Part shown: piece by piece, positions 20,430 through 28,144 of the stretch
Numbering within the stretch: the stretch's first letter is position 1
Layout: every line of letters begins with the position of its first letter
DNA from: Candidatus Nealsonbacteria bacterium
GTDB taxonomy: Bacteria; Patescibacteriota; Minisyncoccia; Minisyncoccales; JAGGXC01
Assembly (NCBI GenBank): GCA_026396195.1
Contig: JAPLXH010000007.1
Span: forward strand, 1-35,005
Direction of reading: 5' to 3'
Length of the DNA: 35,005 nucleotides
Program-made: the position numbers and the translations under genes
Notes under the pieces: model-generated
What the model was told of the DNA's origin: nothing
What the model saw: the letters and a program-made list of their open reading frames with translations, nothing else
The model's database searches: none

Positions 20430-23309
20430 TTAAATTTTCTTTATTGCCAGCCACAAATTTTCCTGATCGATTTTCATTTCTATTTCTACGTCAAAAGCCA
20501 GTTTTGGCTTTTCTCCGAGTTCAAACTTCTCCGCTTTTGATTCTTTCAAAATAAAATCTTTGTTCTTGCTTAAAATACCGTTTAACTTCGGGGAAGCCGT
20601 ATATTGAATTTGAACCCTGTGTCTGGGCTTATAATCGGCTTTTTTTCTCATTACTTGAATTTGCCTTAAAACTTCCCTCACCATCCCTTCTTCTCTCAGT
20701 TCTTCGCTTATTTTAAAGTCCAATTCTATTTCTTTTTTAATTTTATTGTCAAAAACTATATTTTTTACATTAACCTCGTCTTTGATTAATTCCAATAATG
20801 CTTTTTCTTCTTTTAAAAATTCATTTTTTATTTTCAATTCACTCAAGGGCTGTCTGACCCTTATGTTGGCTGATTTTCTTTCAGAAAGAGCGATGGCCAC
20901 AATTTCTCTTATTTTTTTCATTTTATCTTCCAGGTCTTTATTTATTTCTTTCTCTTTAAAGATTGGCCAATCGCATAAATGAACGGACTCGGGCAGGTCT
21001 TTTGTTTTTAACTCTTGATAAAAATTTTCGGCGAAAAAGGGAACGGTCGGAGCTATTAATTTCATCAGATTAAGCAAAATGAAATGCAGTGTTTCTCGAG
21101 CTTCTTTTTTTTCTTTTTCATTTTCCGGCCTTTGAAATCTTTTTCTTGACCTTCTTATGTACCAAAGGGATAAATCTTCAATAAAAAAATTTTCAATCAA
21201 TCCAATTGTTTTGGCCAAATCATATCGCTCAAAAGATTGGGTGACTTCTTTTATCAAGCTGTTAAAAGAAGATATAATCCATTTGTCCAAAATATTGTTT
21301 GAGCCGGAAAATTCTTTTTGAACGGCTTTTATTTCTTCTTTTGAAACATAGGTCTCAAAAAAAGTGAAACTGTTCCAAAGATTAAAAATTTTCTTTTTAA
21401 ATTCATCGGCAACCTTATAGCCGAACATTAAATTTAAAGCCGGATTAGGACTTGAATACATCCATCTCATAATGTCGGCCCCTATAATTTCTACCGCATC
21501 GTCAAACCAAATGGCGTTTCCTTTGGATTTATGCATCTCTTCGCCTTTTTCATCCTTTACTAAAGCGTAACCGAAAATGGTTTTAACCGGAGCCTTGTCT
21601 TCCAAAACAACGCTCATCACCAGAATGGAATAAAACCAATTTTTAAACTGGCCCGGGAAAGATTCGCAAACCAATTCAATCGGAAACCATTTTTTCCAAT
21701 AATCTTTGTCGGAAAAATATCTCATTGTAGAAAAAGGAACAATGCCGGCGTCCAGCCAGGGGTTCCCAACGTCTAAAATCCGGGAAACCGATTTTTTGCA
21801 TTTTGAACATTTTATTTTTACTTCATCTATCCAGGGCTTATGAGGGGAATGGCCATCAAATTTTTCCCAGCCTGCAATTGCCCTTTCTTTCAACTCCTCT
21901 TTAGAACCTATCACTTCAAAATTCCCGCATTCTTTACATTCATAAATCGGCAGAGCCAAGCCCCAGTAACGTTTTTTGGAAATTAACCAGTCCTGCATGT
22001 TTTTTAACCAATCCAGCTCTCTTTCCAAGCCGAAAGAAGGAATCCATTTTATCTGTTTTGCGGCTTTAATTAACCTTTCCCTTGTTTTTTCCATTGAAAT
22101 ATACCATTCATTAACCAATCGGAATATCAGTTCTGATTTACACCTCCAGCAGGTCGGATAACGGTGTTTATAGTCTTCAATCTTAAAAACAAAATCTTTT
22201 TTGGCTAAGTCTTTGAAAATTAAATTATTCGTTTCTGTCACCAATTTCGAACTTAAGGAGCCGAAACCTTTTTTATATTTGCTTTCCTGGTCAGTCGGAT
22301 TGATTACCGGCAATTTTAGCTCTTTGCTTAGTTTAAAATCTTCCTGGCCGCAGCCCGGAGCCATATGGACAATGCCCGTTCCTTCTTCAATATTCACCTC
22401 TTTCCATAATACAATTTGATGTTTATAGCTTTTAAGGCTTTTTTTAACTTCAGCAAGCTCGTCAAATAATCCTTTGTATTTTAAGCCCTTTAAACTCTTT
22501 CCCTTAATGGTTTTAATTATTTTTCCTTCTGGAATTAAATTTGATTTTTCTTTAAGTAAAATAAAAACATCTCCCTTTTCATCTTTGACCTCTACGTAAT
22601 CCAAGTCTGGGTGAACGGCTAAAGCAACGTTAGCCGGTAAAGTCCAGGGAGTAGTTGTCCAGGCAAGGAAAAAAATGTTTTTCTTGCCAACGAGCGCCAA
22701 TTTTATAAAAATTGCCTTGTGAATTATTTCTTTATATTCTTCGGTTAAAATCTCGTGCTGGGAAATTGCCGTTCCGCAACGCAAGCACCAAGGCACCACG
22801 TCCTGGCCTTTGTATAGAAGCCCTTCCTGCCAGCATTTTTTTAAAAAATTCCAGATAGCGTAATTGTTTTCTTCCGACATCGTATAATAAGAGTTTTCCC
22901 AATCCATCCATTGGCCCAGCCTGATCGACTGGTCGGTCTGAATTTTTGAGTATTTTTTTACCCTTTCCTTGCAAAGATTAACGAATTTTTCAACGCCGAA
23001 TTTTTCAATATCTTTTTTTGATTTAAAACCAAGCTCTTTTTCCACTTCTACCTCCACCCAAAGCCCCTGGCAGTCAAAACCGTTTTGGAATCTCAGGTCA
23101 AACCCCTGCATCGCTTTTTGCCTCTGGAAAACGTCTTTATAGGTTCTGCCCCAGGCGTGGTGGACGCCCATAGGGTTGTTGGCCGTGATGGGACCGTCCA
23201 AAAAAGACCAGGGTTCTTTGCCTCGGTTCTTTTCGCGAAGTTTTTCAAAAATTTTCCTTTCTTTCCAAAAATTTAAAATTTTTTTCTCATTTTCCGGAAA
23301 ATTCAACAT
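20430..23309 (-). CDS. ileS: Isoleucyl-tRNA synthetase, eukaryal/archaeal-like class
   Basis: The 959-aa class I synthetase charges tRNA-Ile and edits valine. The HIGH motif is degenerate, HHAWG at 50-54 in GVHHAWGRTYKD, and the KMSKS loop reads MHKSKGN (592-598). Editing-domain signatures AWTTTPWTLPAN (216-227) and GTGIVHMAPGCGQED (about 310-324) are present. CWRC and CKEC...CSKC pairs may bind metal. The variants resemble the class of IleRS found in eukaryotes, archaea and some bacteria, which is associated with natural mupirocin resistance; I infer the class from motifs only. The start lies 7 nt after the phosphatase stop. Confidence 0.95.
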   Translation of the reverse strand: MLNFPENEKKILNFWKERKIFEKLREKNRGKEPWSFLDGPITANNPMGVHHAWGRTYKDVFQRQKAMQGFDLRFQNGFDCQGLWVEVEVEKELGFKSKKDIEKFGVEKFVNLCKERVKKYSKIQTDQSIRLGQWMDWENSYYTMSEENNYAIWNFLKKCWQEGLLYKGQDVVPWCLRCGTAISQHEILTEEYKEIIHKAIFIKLALVGKKNIFFLAWTTTPWTLPANVALAVHPDLDYVEVKDEKGDVFILLKEKSNLIPEGKIIKTIKGKSLKGLKYKGLFDELAEVKKSLKSYKHQIVLWKEVNIEEGTGIVHMAPGCGQEDFKLSKELKLPVINPTDQESKYKKGFGSLSSKLVTETNNLIFKDLAKKDFVFKIEDYKHRYPTCWRCKSELIFRLVNEWYISMEKTRERLIKAAKQIKWIPSFGLERELDWLKNMQDWLISKKRYWGLALPIYECKECGNFEVIGSKEELKERAIAGWEKFDGHSPHKPWIDEVKIKCSKCKKSVSRILDVGNPWLDAGIVPFSTMRYFSDKDYWKKWFPIELVCESFPGQFKNWFYSILVMSVVLEDKAPVKTIFGYALVKDEKGEEMHKSKGNAIWFDDAVEIIGADIMRWMYSSPNPALNLMFGYKVADEFKKKIFNLWNSFTFFETYVSKEEIKAVQKEFSGSNNILDKWIISSFNSLIKEVTQSFERYDLAKTIGLIENFFIEDLSLWYIRRSRKRFQRPENEKEKKEARETLHFILLNLMKLIAPTVPFFAENFYQELKTKDLPESVHLCDWPIFKEKEINKDLEDKMKKIREIVAIALSERKSANIRVRQPLSELKIKNEFLKEEKALLELIKDEVNVKNIVFDNKIKKEIELDFKISEELREEGMVREVLRQIQVMRKKADYKPRHRVQIQYTASPKLNGILSKNKDFILKESKAEKFELGEKPKLAFDVEIEMKIDQENLWLAIKKI

Positions 23310-23316
23310 ATTTTTA

Positions 23317-23874
23317 TTAGATTTCTCTTATTTCTCCAGTCTTCTGCATTTTTATCTCTAAAAGTTTTTCTCTGTCTCTAATGTTTTTTAATAATCCCTC
23401 CATAAGCCATAGGGTGTCTCCGTGGCTGACAACTAAAATATTTTTGTTTTTATATTTTTCTTCAATCTCATCTAAAAAATCTTTGACTCTTTTTTCAATA
23501 TCATTCCAGTTTTCGCCTTTTGGAGGTCTTTTAATAAACTTTTCTTTTATTTGGGAAAAAAAATTACGGTATTCTTCTTTTTTCTTGTTGCCGAAGACCC
23601 CGAAATTAGTATCTCTAAGCCGGCTGTCCAAAATTATATCACTTCCAATTTCTTTGCCAACTATTTGGGCGGTTTGGCGGGCTCTGGAAGCATCCGAAGA
23701 AAAAATTATATCTATTTTTTTATTTTTTAATTTTTGAGCGGCAGTTCTTGCCTCTTCTTTCCCCTTATCTGTAAGCAAAATAAGGGATATTTCCGGCCAG
23801 GGGTATACTGTGTCCGGAAATTCGGATTGATAAAAATTTTGGCCGTGCCTTAGCAAAAAATATTTGTTTTTCAT
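23317..23874 (-). CDS. Histidine phosphatase family protein
   Basis: The 185-aa protein is a phosphoglycerate-mutase-like phosphatase: LRHGQ with catalytic His10 (Arg9-His10-Gly11), SSDASRARQTAQIVG (second Arg), a D-x-R-L-x-x-x-x-F-G segment and VVSHGDTL with the second catalytic His. The tail ends shortly afterwards, as in the small cobC/GpmB-like members. Its substrate is unknown. The ATG sits 1 nt after the argS stop and GAGGAA at the argS end can serve as Shine-Dalgarno, suggesting coupled expression. Confidence 0.93.
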   Translation of the reverse strand: MKNKYFLLRHGQNFYQSEFPDTVYPWPEISLILLTDKGKEEARTAAQKLKNKKIDIIFSSDASRARQTAQIVGKEIGSDIILDSRLRDTNFGVFGNKKKEEYRNFFSQIKEKFIKRPPKGENWNDIEKRVKDFLDEIEEKYKNKNILVVSHGDTLWLMEGLLKNIRDREKLLEIKMQKTGEIREI

Positions 23875-23875
23875 A

Positions 23876-25471
23876 TTACATTTCCTCGGGAGCTGAAATT
23901 CCCATTAAATCTAAGCTATTCTTTAAAACTATTTTTGTAGCCAGAACCAAAGATAATCTTGCCCTGGTTAACTCTTTGTCTTTGGAAATCACCCGACAGT
24001 CCTTGTAAAATTTATGAAAAGCAGCGGCTAAATCTGACGCATGCTGAGGAATTCTTTGAATTTGATAATTCTTAGCAATATCCTCAACAATTTCAGGAAA
24101 CCTGATTAATTCTTTAATTAATTCTAATTCGCTTGGATGAATAAGCAGTTTTAAGTTTTGCTTGCCCGTCGAAGCCTTGGCGAAAGCGGAAGTTTTAATT
24201 TTTTTTATAATACTGCAAATTCTGGCATGGGCATATTGAATATAATAAACCGGATTTTTTTCGGATTTTTCTTTTGCCAAATCAAAATCAAAAATTAATT
24301 GACTGCTCGGATTTCGGGTTAAAAAGAAAAATCTTACCACGTCCGGTCCCAAACCCTCAATTAATTCTTGGAGGGTTTTGTAAACGCCTTCTCTCTTAGA
24401 CATCCTCAGGTTTTGGCCGCTCCATATTATGGAAACCATCTGCATTATTATAATTTCTACTTGCTCTTTTTTATATCCCAATGCCTCTGCTGCTGATTTA
24501 ATCCTGTTAATGTAGCCATGATGGTCAGCTCCCCAAAAAAATATCAACTTCTCAAAATTTCTTTCAAATTTATTTTTTAAATAAGCGATATCCGAAGCAA
24601 TGTAAGTTTTTTCGTTGCTAGATTTAACTAAAACCCTGTCTTTATCATCGCCAAATTGAGTTGATTTAAACCATAAAGCTCCTTCTCTTTCAAAAGTTAA
24701 TCCTTTGTTTTTCAAATAATCCAAGACCTTATCTACTTCCTTGTTTTTATATAAACTTTCTTCTGAAAACCATGCATCAAACTCTATTCCCATTTCTTTA
24801 ATGGTCTTTTTTATGCCCCATTCTTTTCCCAGCAATTCACTGTTCAAAATCATTTTAGCGGCTTTTTTGCCTACTCTTTCCGGGTCGCTTCCTTTTATTT
24901 TCTCTTTTAACTCATTAATGTATTCACCTTTATAAACAGCCTGGTCGTCTCCAATCACTGAATGTCCCAGCTTTCTAATTTGCTCTCCGGTGTCGTTAAC
25001 GTAATATTCTCTTTTTGCTTTAAAGCCGGATTTGTTTAAAATACTTGTCAAAACATCTCCGCAAAAACCTCCCCGGCCGTTCCCCAAGGTTAAAGGACCT
25101 GTCGGATTGGCTGAAACAAACTCTACGTTTATTTTTTTATTCTTGCCAATCTTCAAATTTCCGAACTTATTTTTTTGTTTTAAAATTTCTTTCAAATTGT
25201 CTTGCAAGCAATTTGCGGAAAGAAAAAAGTTTATAAAAATCGGGTTTTCAAACTTAACGTCCGAAAAATACCCCTTGAAATCCGGTAATTTTTTAATATA
25301 ATTTACTATCTTTGCCTGTTCTTCGACAGCCAAACCCCTGACATTCGCCGTGTAGTCGCCGTGTTCTTTTTGCGATGTTCTCGTAATGTCAATTTTGATT
25401 CTAAAAGCCTTATCGGAAAATAAATTTTTACAGGAATTTTCAACTAATTCCCTGATTTTTTCTCTAATCAT
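23876..25471 (-). CDS. argS: Arginyl-tRNA synthetase with in-frame repeat insertion
   Basis: The 531-aa class I synthetase charges tRNA-Arg. SANPTGPLTLGNGRGG (120-135) holds the HIGH-equivalent (LTLGN), and NLRMSKREG holds the KMSKS-equivalent. The N-terminal additional domain is short and the C-terminal DALR anticodon-binding domain ends LMGISAPEEM. Unusually, about 11 residues (SAFAKASTGKQ, roughly 427-437) at the start of the DALR domain are encoded by a GC-rich dispersed repeat. The frame is intact, so the enzyme is probably functional. It opens the operon; the promoter is not clear and no Shine-Dalgarno is visible. Confidence 0.96.
   Translation of the reverse strand: MIREKIRELVENSCKNLFSDKAFRIKIDITRTSQKEHGDYTANVRGLAVEEQAKIVNYIKKLPDFKGYFSDVKFENPIFINFFLSANCLQDNLKEILKQKNKFGNLKIGKNKKINVEFVSANPTGPLTLGNGRGGFCGDVLTSILNKSGFKAKREYYVNDTGEQIRKLGHSVIGDDQAVYKGEYINELKEKIKGSDPERVGKKAAKMILNSELLGKEWGIKKTIKEMGIEFDAWFSEESLYKNKEVDKVLDYLKNKGLTFEREGALWFKSTQFGDDKDRVLVKSSNEKTYIASDIAYLKNKFERNFEKLIFFWGADHHGYINRIKSAAEALGYKKEQVEIIIMQMVSIIWSGQNLRMSKREGVYKTLQELIEGLGPDVVRFFFLTRNPSSQLIFDFDLAKEKSEKNPVYYIQYAHARICSIIKKIKTSAFAKASTGKQNLKLLIHPSELELIKELIRFPEIVEDIAKNYQIQRIPQHASDLAAAFHKFYKDCRVISKDKELTRARLSLVLATKIVLKNSLDLMGISAPEEM
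24161..24192. repeat. Dispersed repeat inserted inside argS
   Basis: About 32 bp (CTTGCCCGTCGAAGCCTTGG and the following CGAAAGCGGAAG) are far more GC-rich than the flanks and share AGCCTTGGCGAA with the intergenic repeat at 3051-3067. In argS it is read as SAFAKASTGKQ. Confidence 0.75.
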
Positions 25472-25551
25472 TAAGTTCAGTCTATCGTATTTTACTTAAA
25501 ATTTAAAGAGTTTAATGTTAAGCTTAAGATAATGACAACAATTTCTGAAAA

Positions 25552-25587
25552 CCCCGCACCGTCCCGATAAATCGGGGAGGTACGGGG
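25552..25587 (+). promoter_or_regulatory. Long GC hairpin in the argS/smpB divergent spacer
   Basis: Nested arms CCCCG/CGGGG, ACC/GGT and CCCGA/TCGGG form one interrupted hairpin with an AT loop. It lies 24 nt before the smpB start, in an otherwise AT-rich spacer. Lack of a T-run argues against a terminator; it may be a dispersed repeat or a leader structure of smpB. Confidence 0.5.
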
Positions 25588-25611
25588 CAAGTAAAAAAGC
25601 TTATAAAACTT

Positions 25612-26070
25612 ATGGCAACTCTTGCTGACAATAAAAAAGCTTACTACGATTATGAAGTCCTGGAAAAATTTGAAGCAGGAATTTTTTTGCTTGGCCAGGA
25701 AGTAAAATCAATAAAACTGGGAAGAATAAATTTAGGAGGCTCTTATGTGGTTTTAAAACAATCGGAAAAAAATCCGGAAGTTTTTTTAATCGGGTGCAGC
25801 GTTCCACCTTATCAACCGAAAAACTCGCCCGCAGATTACGACCCCCAGCGCTCTCGAAAGCTCTTGTTAAAAAGAGAAGAAATCAAATATTTAATCGGAA
25901 AATCAAGCCAAAGAGGGTTGACAATAATCCCTTTAAAAGCTTATACTAAAAAAGGCAAAATAAAGATAGAAATCGGGATTGCGAAAGGAAAGAAAAAATT
26001 CGATAAAAAAGAGCTGATAAAAAAAAGGGACACAGACCGGGAAATTAAAAGAGCAATCAATCAAAGTTAA
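25612..26070 (+). CDS. smpB: SsrA-binding protein SmpB
   Basis: The 152-aa protein binds the tRNA-like domain of tmRNA and brings it to stalled ribosomes. The family signature is clear: NKKAYYDYEVLEKFEAGIFL, GQEVKSIKLGRINLGGSYV, PPYQP, a KLLLKREEIKYLIGK helix, GLTIIPLKAY and the basic C-terminal GIAKGKKKFDKKELIKKRD tail that folds into the decoding centre. Its RNA partner begins 11 nt after its stop, so the two are likely transcribed together. No Shine-Dalgarno precedes the ATG. Confidence 0.97.
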   Translation: MATLADNKKAYYDYEVLEKFEAGIFLLGQEVKSIKLGRINLGGSYVVLKQSEKNPEVFLIGCSVPPYQPKNSPADYDPQRSRKLLLKREEIKYLIGKSSQRGLTIIPLKAYTKKGKIKIEIGIAKGKKKFDKKELIKKRDTDREIKRAINQS

Positions 26071-26081
26071 AAATTTAATAC

Positions 26082-26426
26082 GGGGACGAACAGATTCGAC
26101 AGGAATTTTATTTTTGAATAATCAAGCCGAGTCCTCCGGAATTCTCGTTAAACTTCCGGAAAATGATAAGTGTCAACTTATTCAAAAAACCCGCTTTAGC
26201 TTTTGCTTAAAGCCATCTATTTTAGTGACTCTCGATAGCTAAAAATAGGTGTCAAAAATCGAGATGAGCAGTAGCTTTCGTTTCAAAGCGCCTGCCGAAA
26301 TGAATGAAACTAGGAATCTGAAATTTTACTTATTTTAAACTCAGATTCCAAAAATAAAAATAAGTTAAGTTTGTAGAATTATTCAAAAAAAATTTCTGGA
26401 CGAGGGTTCAATTCCCTCCGTCTCCA
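26082..26426 (+). ncRNA. ssrA: tmRNA (transfer-messenger RNA)
   Basis: The 5' end GGGGACGA is followed by the conserved AGATTCGACAGG, and the 3' end has GAGGGTTCAATTCCCTC (T arm) followed by CGTCTCC. The 7-bp acceptor stem pairs 26082-26088 with 26419-26425, leaving A26426 as discriminator; CCA is not encoded. The tag reading frame ends at TAA 26208-26210 and reads NLFKKPALAFA before the stop, probably starting at GTC or AAC around 26172-26177. Together with SmpB it rescues stalled ribosomes and marks nascent chains for proteolysis. Two-piece (permuted) organisation is excluded by this continuous layout. Confidence 0.95.
26172..26210 (+). other. tmRNA proteolysis tag ORF
   Basis: Codons GTC AAC TTA TTC AAA AAA CCC GCT TTA GCT TTT GCT TAA encode VNLFKKPALAFA. 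The hydrophobic ALAFA end is as expected of ssrA degradation tags. The exact resume codon (AGT, GTC or AAC) is uncertain. Confidence 0.7.
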
Positions 26427-26438
26427 CAACGTACAAAA

Positions 26439-26462
26439 AACCTTAAAAAGGGTTAATTTTTT
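26439..26462 (+). terminator. Terminator after tmRNA
   Basis: An AACCTT/AGGGTT stem (one G-T pair) with an AAAA loop is followed by AATTTTTT, 12 nt after the tmRNA 3' end and upstream of infC. Confidence 0.65.
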
Positions 26463-26487
26463 AAAAAATCTGTTTAAAAAACCACTC

Positions 26488-26988
26488 ATCAACAATCAAA
26501 TAAGGAGCAGGTCCGTCAGAGTAGTGGACGAAACCGGAGGGCAGCTCGGAATTATGGAGTTAGAAAGGGCTTTGAAGCTAAGCATAGAAAAAGGCCTGGA
26601 TTTAATCCAAGTCACCGAAAAAGTGGAGCCGCCGGTTTGCCGGATAATGGATTATGGAAAATATATCTATCATCAGGAAAAGAAAAACAAAAAACTAAGC
26701 AAAAAATCCGGAGAATTAAAACAAATAAGATTGGGCTTTAATATTTCCCTGCATGACTTGGAAACCAAAGCCAATTTGGCTGAAAAGTTTTTCAAAAAGG
26801 GCGACAAGGTAAGAATTGGAATGCGCTTAAGGGGAAGGGAAAGGGCTTTTGGTAATCTGGCTAAAGAAAAAATAAATAATTTTTTAAAAATATTAAACGA
26901 AAAAATTCCGTTTAAAGTCGAAAAGGAATTAAAAATGATTTCATGCAGTTTATCAATGATTATTGCTAAAAAAGACCATGAAAACTAG
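26488..26988 (+). CDS. infC: Translation initiation factor IF-3, probable non-canonical start
   Basis: IF-3 binds the 30S subunit and checks start-codon pairing. The domain order is right: an N-terminal domain with NNQIRSRSVRVVDETGGQLGI and PPVCRIMDYGKYIY, a linker helix (KKNKKLSKKS) and a C-terminal domain (RLGFNISLHDLETK, RIGMRLRGRERAF). The conserved NNQIR-VRVVD stretch lies upstream of the first GTG (26524), in frame and without stops, so the GTG cannot be the true start. No ATG, GTG or TTG is available; ATC at 26488 (used here) or CTG at 26470 are candidates. Rare AUU/AUC starts are known for infC and allow autoregulation. rpmI overlaps its end by 11 nt. Confidence 0.93.
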   Translation: MNNQIRSRSVRVVDETGGQLGIMELERALKLSIEKGLDLIQVTEKVEPPVCRIMDYGKYIYHQEKKNKKLSKKSGELKQIRLGFNISLHDLETKANLAEKFFKKGDKVRIGMRLRGRERAFGNLAKEKINNFLKILNEKIPFKVEKELKMISCSLSMIIAKKDHEN

Positions 26989-27166
26989 AAAATCAATCTC
27001 TAAAAGATTCAAAATCACAAAAACCGGCAAGGTTCTGAGAAGAGCTACCGGTCAGGACCATTTCCGGGCCAAAAAATCCGGAGAAAGAATAAGAAAAGGC
27101 AGAAAATGGATAAAAATTGAGGGTTCCCTGGCTAAAGAAATAAAGAAATTAATTAATAATTCATAA
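26978..27166 (+). CDS. rpmI: 50S ribosomal protein bL35
   Basis: The 62-aa basic protein starts MKTRKSISKRFKITKTGKVL and contains RATGQDHFRAKKSGERIRKGR, the bL35 signature. The ATG at 26978 lies inside the infC end (11-nt overlap), preferred over an upstream TTG at 26963 because the family starts at MKTRK. Position between infC and rplT is the classical operon order. Confidence 0.96.
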   Translation: MKTRKSISKRFKITKTGKVLRRATGQDHFRAKKSGERIRKGRKWIKIEGSLAKEIKKLINNS

Positions 27167-27171
27167 ATATT

Positions 27172-27522
27172 ATGGCAAGAGTAAAAAGATGGAAGGCTGC
27201 CCATAAAAAAAAGAAGAAATTTCTAAAACAGACCAAGGGCTTCAAATGGGGAAGAAAATCAAAATACAGGGCGGCGCAGGAAGCAATGCTTCACGCCGGC
27301 ACTCACGCCTTTGTAGACAGAAAAAAGAAAAAAAGAAACTTCCGGGGCCTCTGGCAAATCCAGATTGCGGCTTTTTGCAAACAAAACAATTTATCTTACA
27401 GTAGATTCATCTATGGATTAAAAAAAAACAAGATTGAAATTGACAGAAAAATTCTGGCGGAATTGGGCCAAAAATATCCCAAAATTATGGAAAAAATTAT
27501 AAAGAATTGCTTGAGTGAATGA
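27172..27522 (+). CDS. rplT: 50S ribosomal protein bL20
   Basis: The 116-aa basic protein begins MARVKRWKAAHKKKKKFLKQTKGFKWGRKSKYRAA, the long N-terminal extension of bL20 that reaches into 23S rRNA, followed by the globular domain with WQIQIAAFCKQNNLSYSRFIYGLKKNKIEIDRKILAELG. Length is normal. It starts 5 nt after rpmI. In many bacteria bL20 represses its own operon at the mRNA; no such structure was identified here. Confidence 0.97.
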   Translation: MARVKRWKAAHKKKKKFLKQTKGFKWGRKSKYRAAQEAMLHAGTHAFVDRKKKKRNFRGLWQIQIAAFCKQNNLSYSRFIYGLKKNKIEIDRKILAELGQKYPKIMEKIIKNCLSE

Positions 27523-27530
27523 AAATCATG

Positions 27531-27824
27531 TTAAAACAAAAAAACTAGCTCTTCTATTTGAAGAGCTTTTTTGTTTAATGATTCAAGACGTTTCTCTCCT
27601 TCTATTCTTTTGTCTATCACTTTGTATTGAATAGAAGTAAAAAACTTCTTTAAATCAGTGGATAGAGCCATTATCTCAAAAAAAACTTCTATCGATTTTT
27701 CAATTTCTATCGGATCTTTGTTCCCGCGAATATCCAATTTTTCTATTTCAAAAAAATTTGCCTTTCCAACGGTTTCTTTTATTTGTTCCAGCTGATTTTT
27801 CGTTTGTTTCAGTTCCTCGAGCAT
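27531..27824 (-). CDS. Small coiled-coil hypothetical protein (97 aa)
   Basis: The protein is helical with heptad-like Leu/Ile spacing (MLEELKQTKNQLEQIKETVGK and a second helical stretch near KRLESLNKKALQIEELV); no known motif is recognised. AAGGAG precedes the ATG by about 9-10 nt, 14 nt after the MGMT-like stop, so it is the last gene of a three-gene run. Its final codons and T-rich end (EELVFLF) coincide with the convergent terminator shared with rplT. Confidence 0.65.
   Translation of the reverse strand: MLEELKQTKNQLEQIKETVGKANFFEIEKLDIRGNKDPIEIEKSIEVFFEIMALSTDLKKFFTSIQYKVIDKRIEGEKRLESLNKKALQIEELVFLF
27547..27572. terminator. Bidirectional terminator between rplT and the coiled-coil gene
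   Basis: A perfect 8-bp AGCTCTTC/GAAGAGCT stem with a 5-nt loop has T-runs on both strands. On the minus strand it lies within the last codons of the coiled-coil gene; on the plus strand it follows rplT by 24 nt. Confidence 0.88.
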
Positions 27825-27838
27825 CTTTTTTTCTCTCC

Positions 27839-28144
27839 TTATTTTTTTGTCAAAGAAAGATTCTTTATTATAAAACCTTCTTTTTTTAAAAGCAATATTT
27901 TTTTATTTGTTCCTTTATTATAACCGCCGATTTTCCCGTCAGATTTCACGACTCGGTGACAAGGAATATCAAGTTCTCTGTTTTTATTCAAAATATTACC
28001 AACTGCCCGCCAAGCCCTAGGAAAACCGGCCAGCTCCGCTACTTTTTTATAATTTAAAACTTTGCCTTTGGGAATTTTTCTTACAATATCATAAACTCTT
28101 TTCTGAAAGGAAATTATCGGCTTTTTTAAGAATTTCTTTGGCAT
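27839..28144 (-). CDS. MGMT-family DNA alkyltransferase-like protein (101 aa)
   Basis: This is only the C-terminal DNA-binding and active-site domain of the O6-alkylguanine transferase family: SFQKRVYDIVRKIPKGKVLNYKKVAELAGFPRAWRAVGNILNKN followed by the active-site IPCHRVV (Cys62-His63-Arg64). Cys62 is kept, so it could be a true methyltransferase rather than an alkyltransferase-like (ATL) protein, in which Trp or Ala replaces Cys. The ATG at 28144 overlaps the Nudix gene by 56 nt and has no Shine-Dalgarno. No later canonical start precedes SFQKR, so the real start may differ by a few codons. Confidence 0.88.
   Translation of the reverse strand: MPKKFLKKPIISFQKRVYDIVRKIPKGKVLNYKKVAELAGFPRAWRAVGNILNKNRELDIPCHRVVKSDGKIGGYNKGTNKKILLLKKEGFIIKNLSLTKK

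Noticed and set aside
26524-26988. infC starting at GTG 26524
   Set aside because: It would lack conserved N-terminal IF-3 residues that are encoded immediately upstream in frame, and the nearest AAGGAG is 16 nt away.
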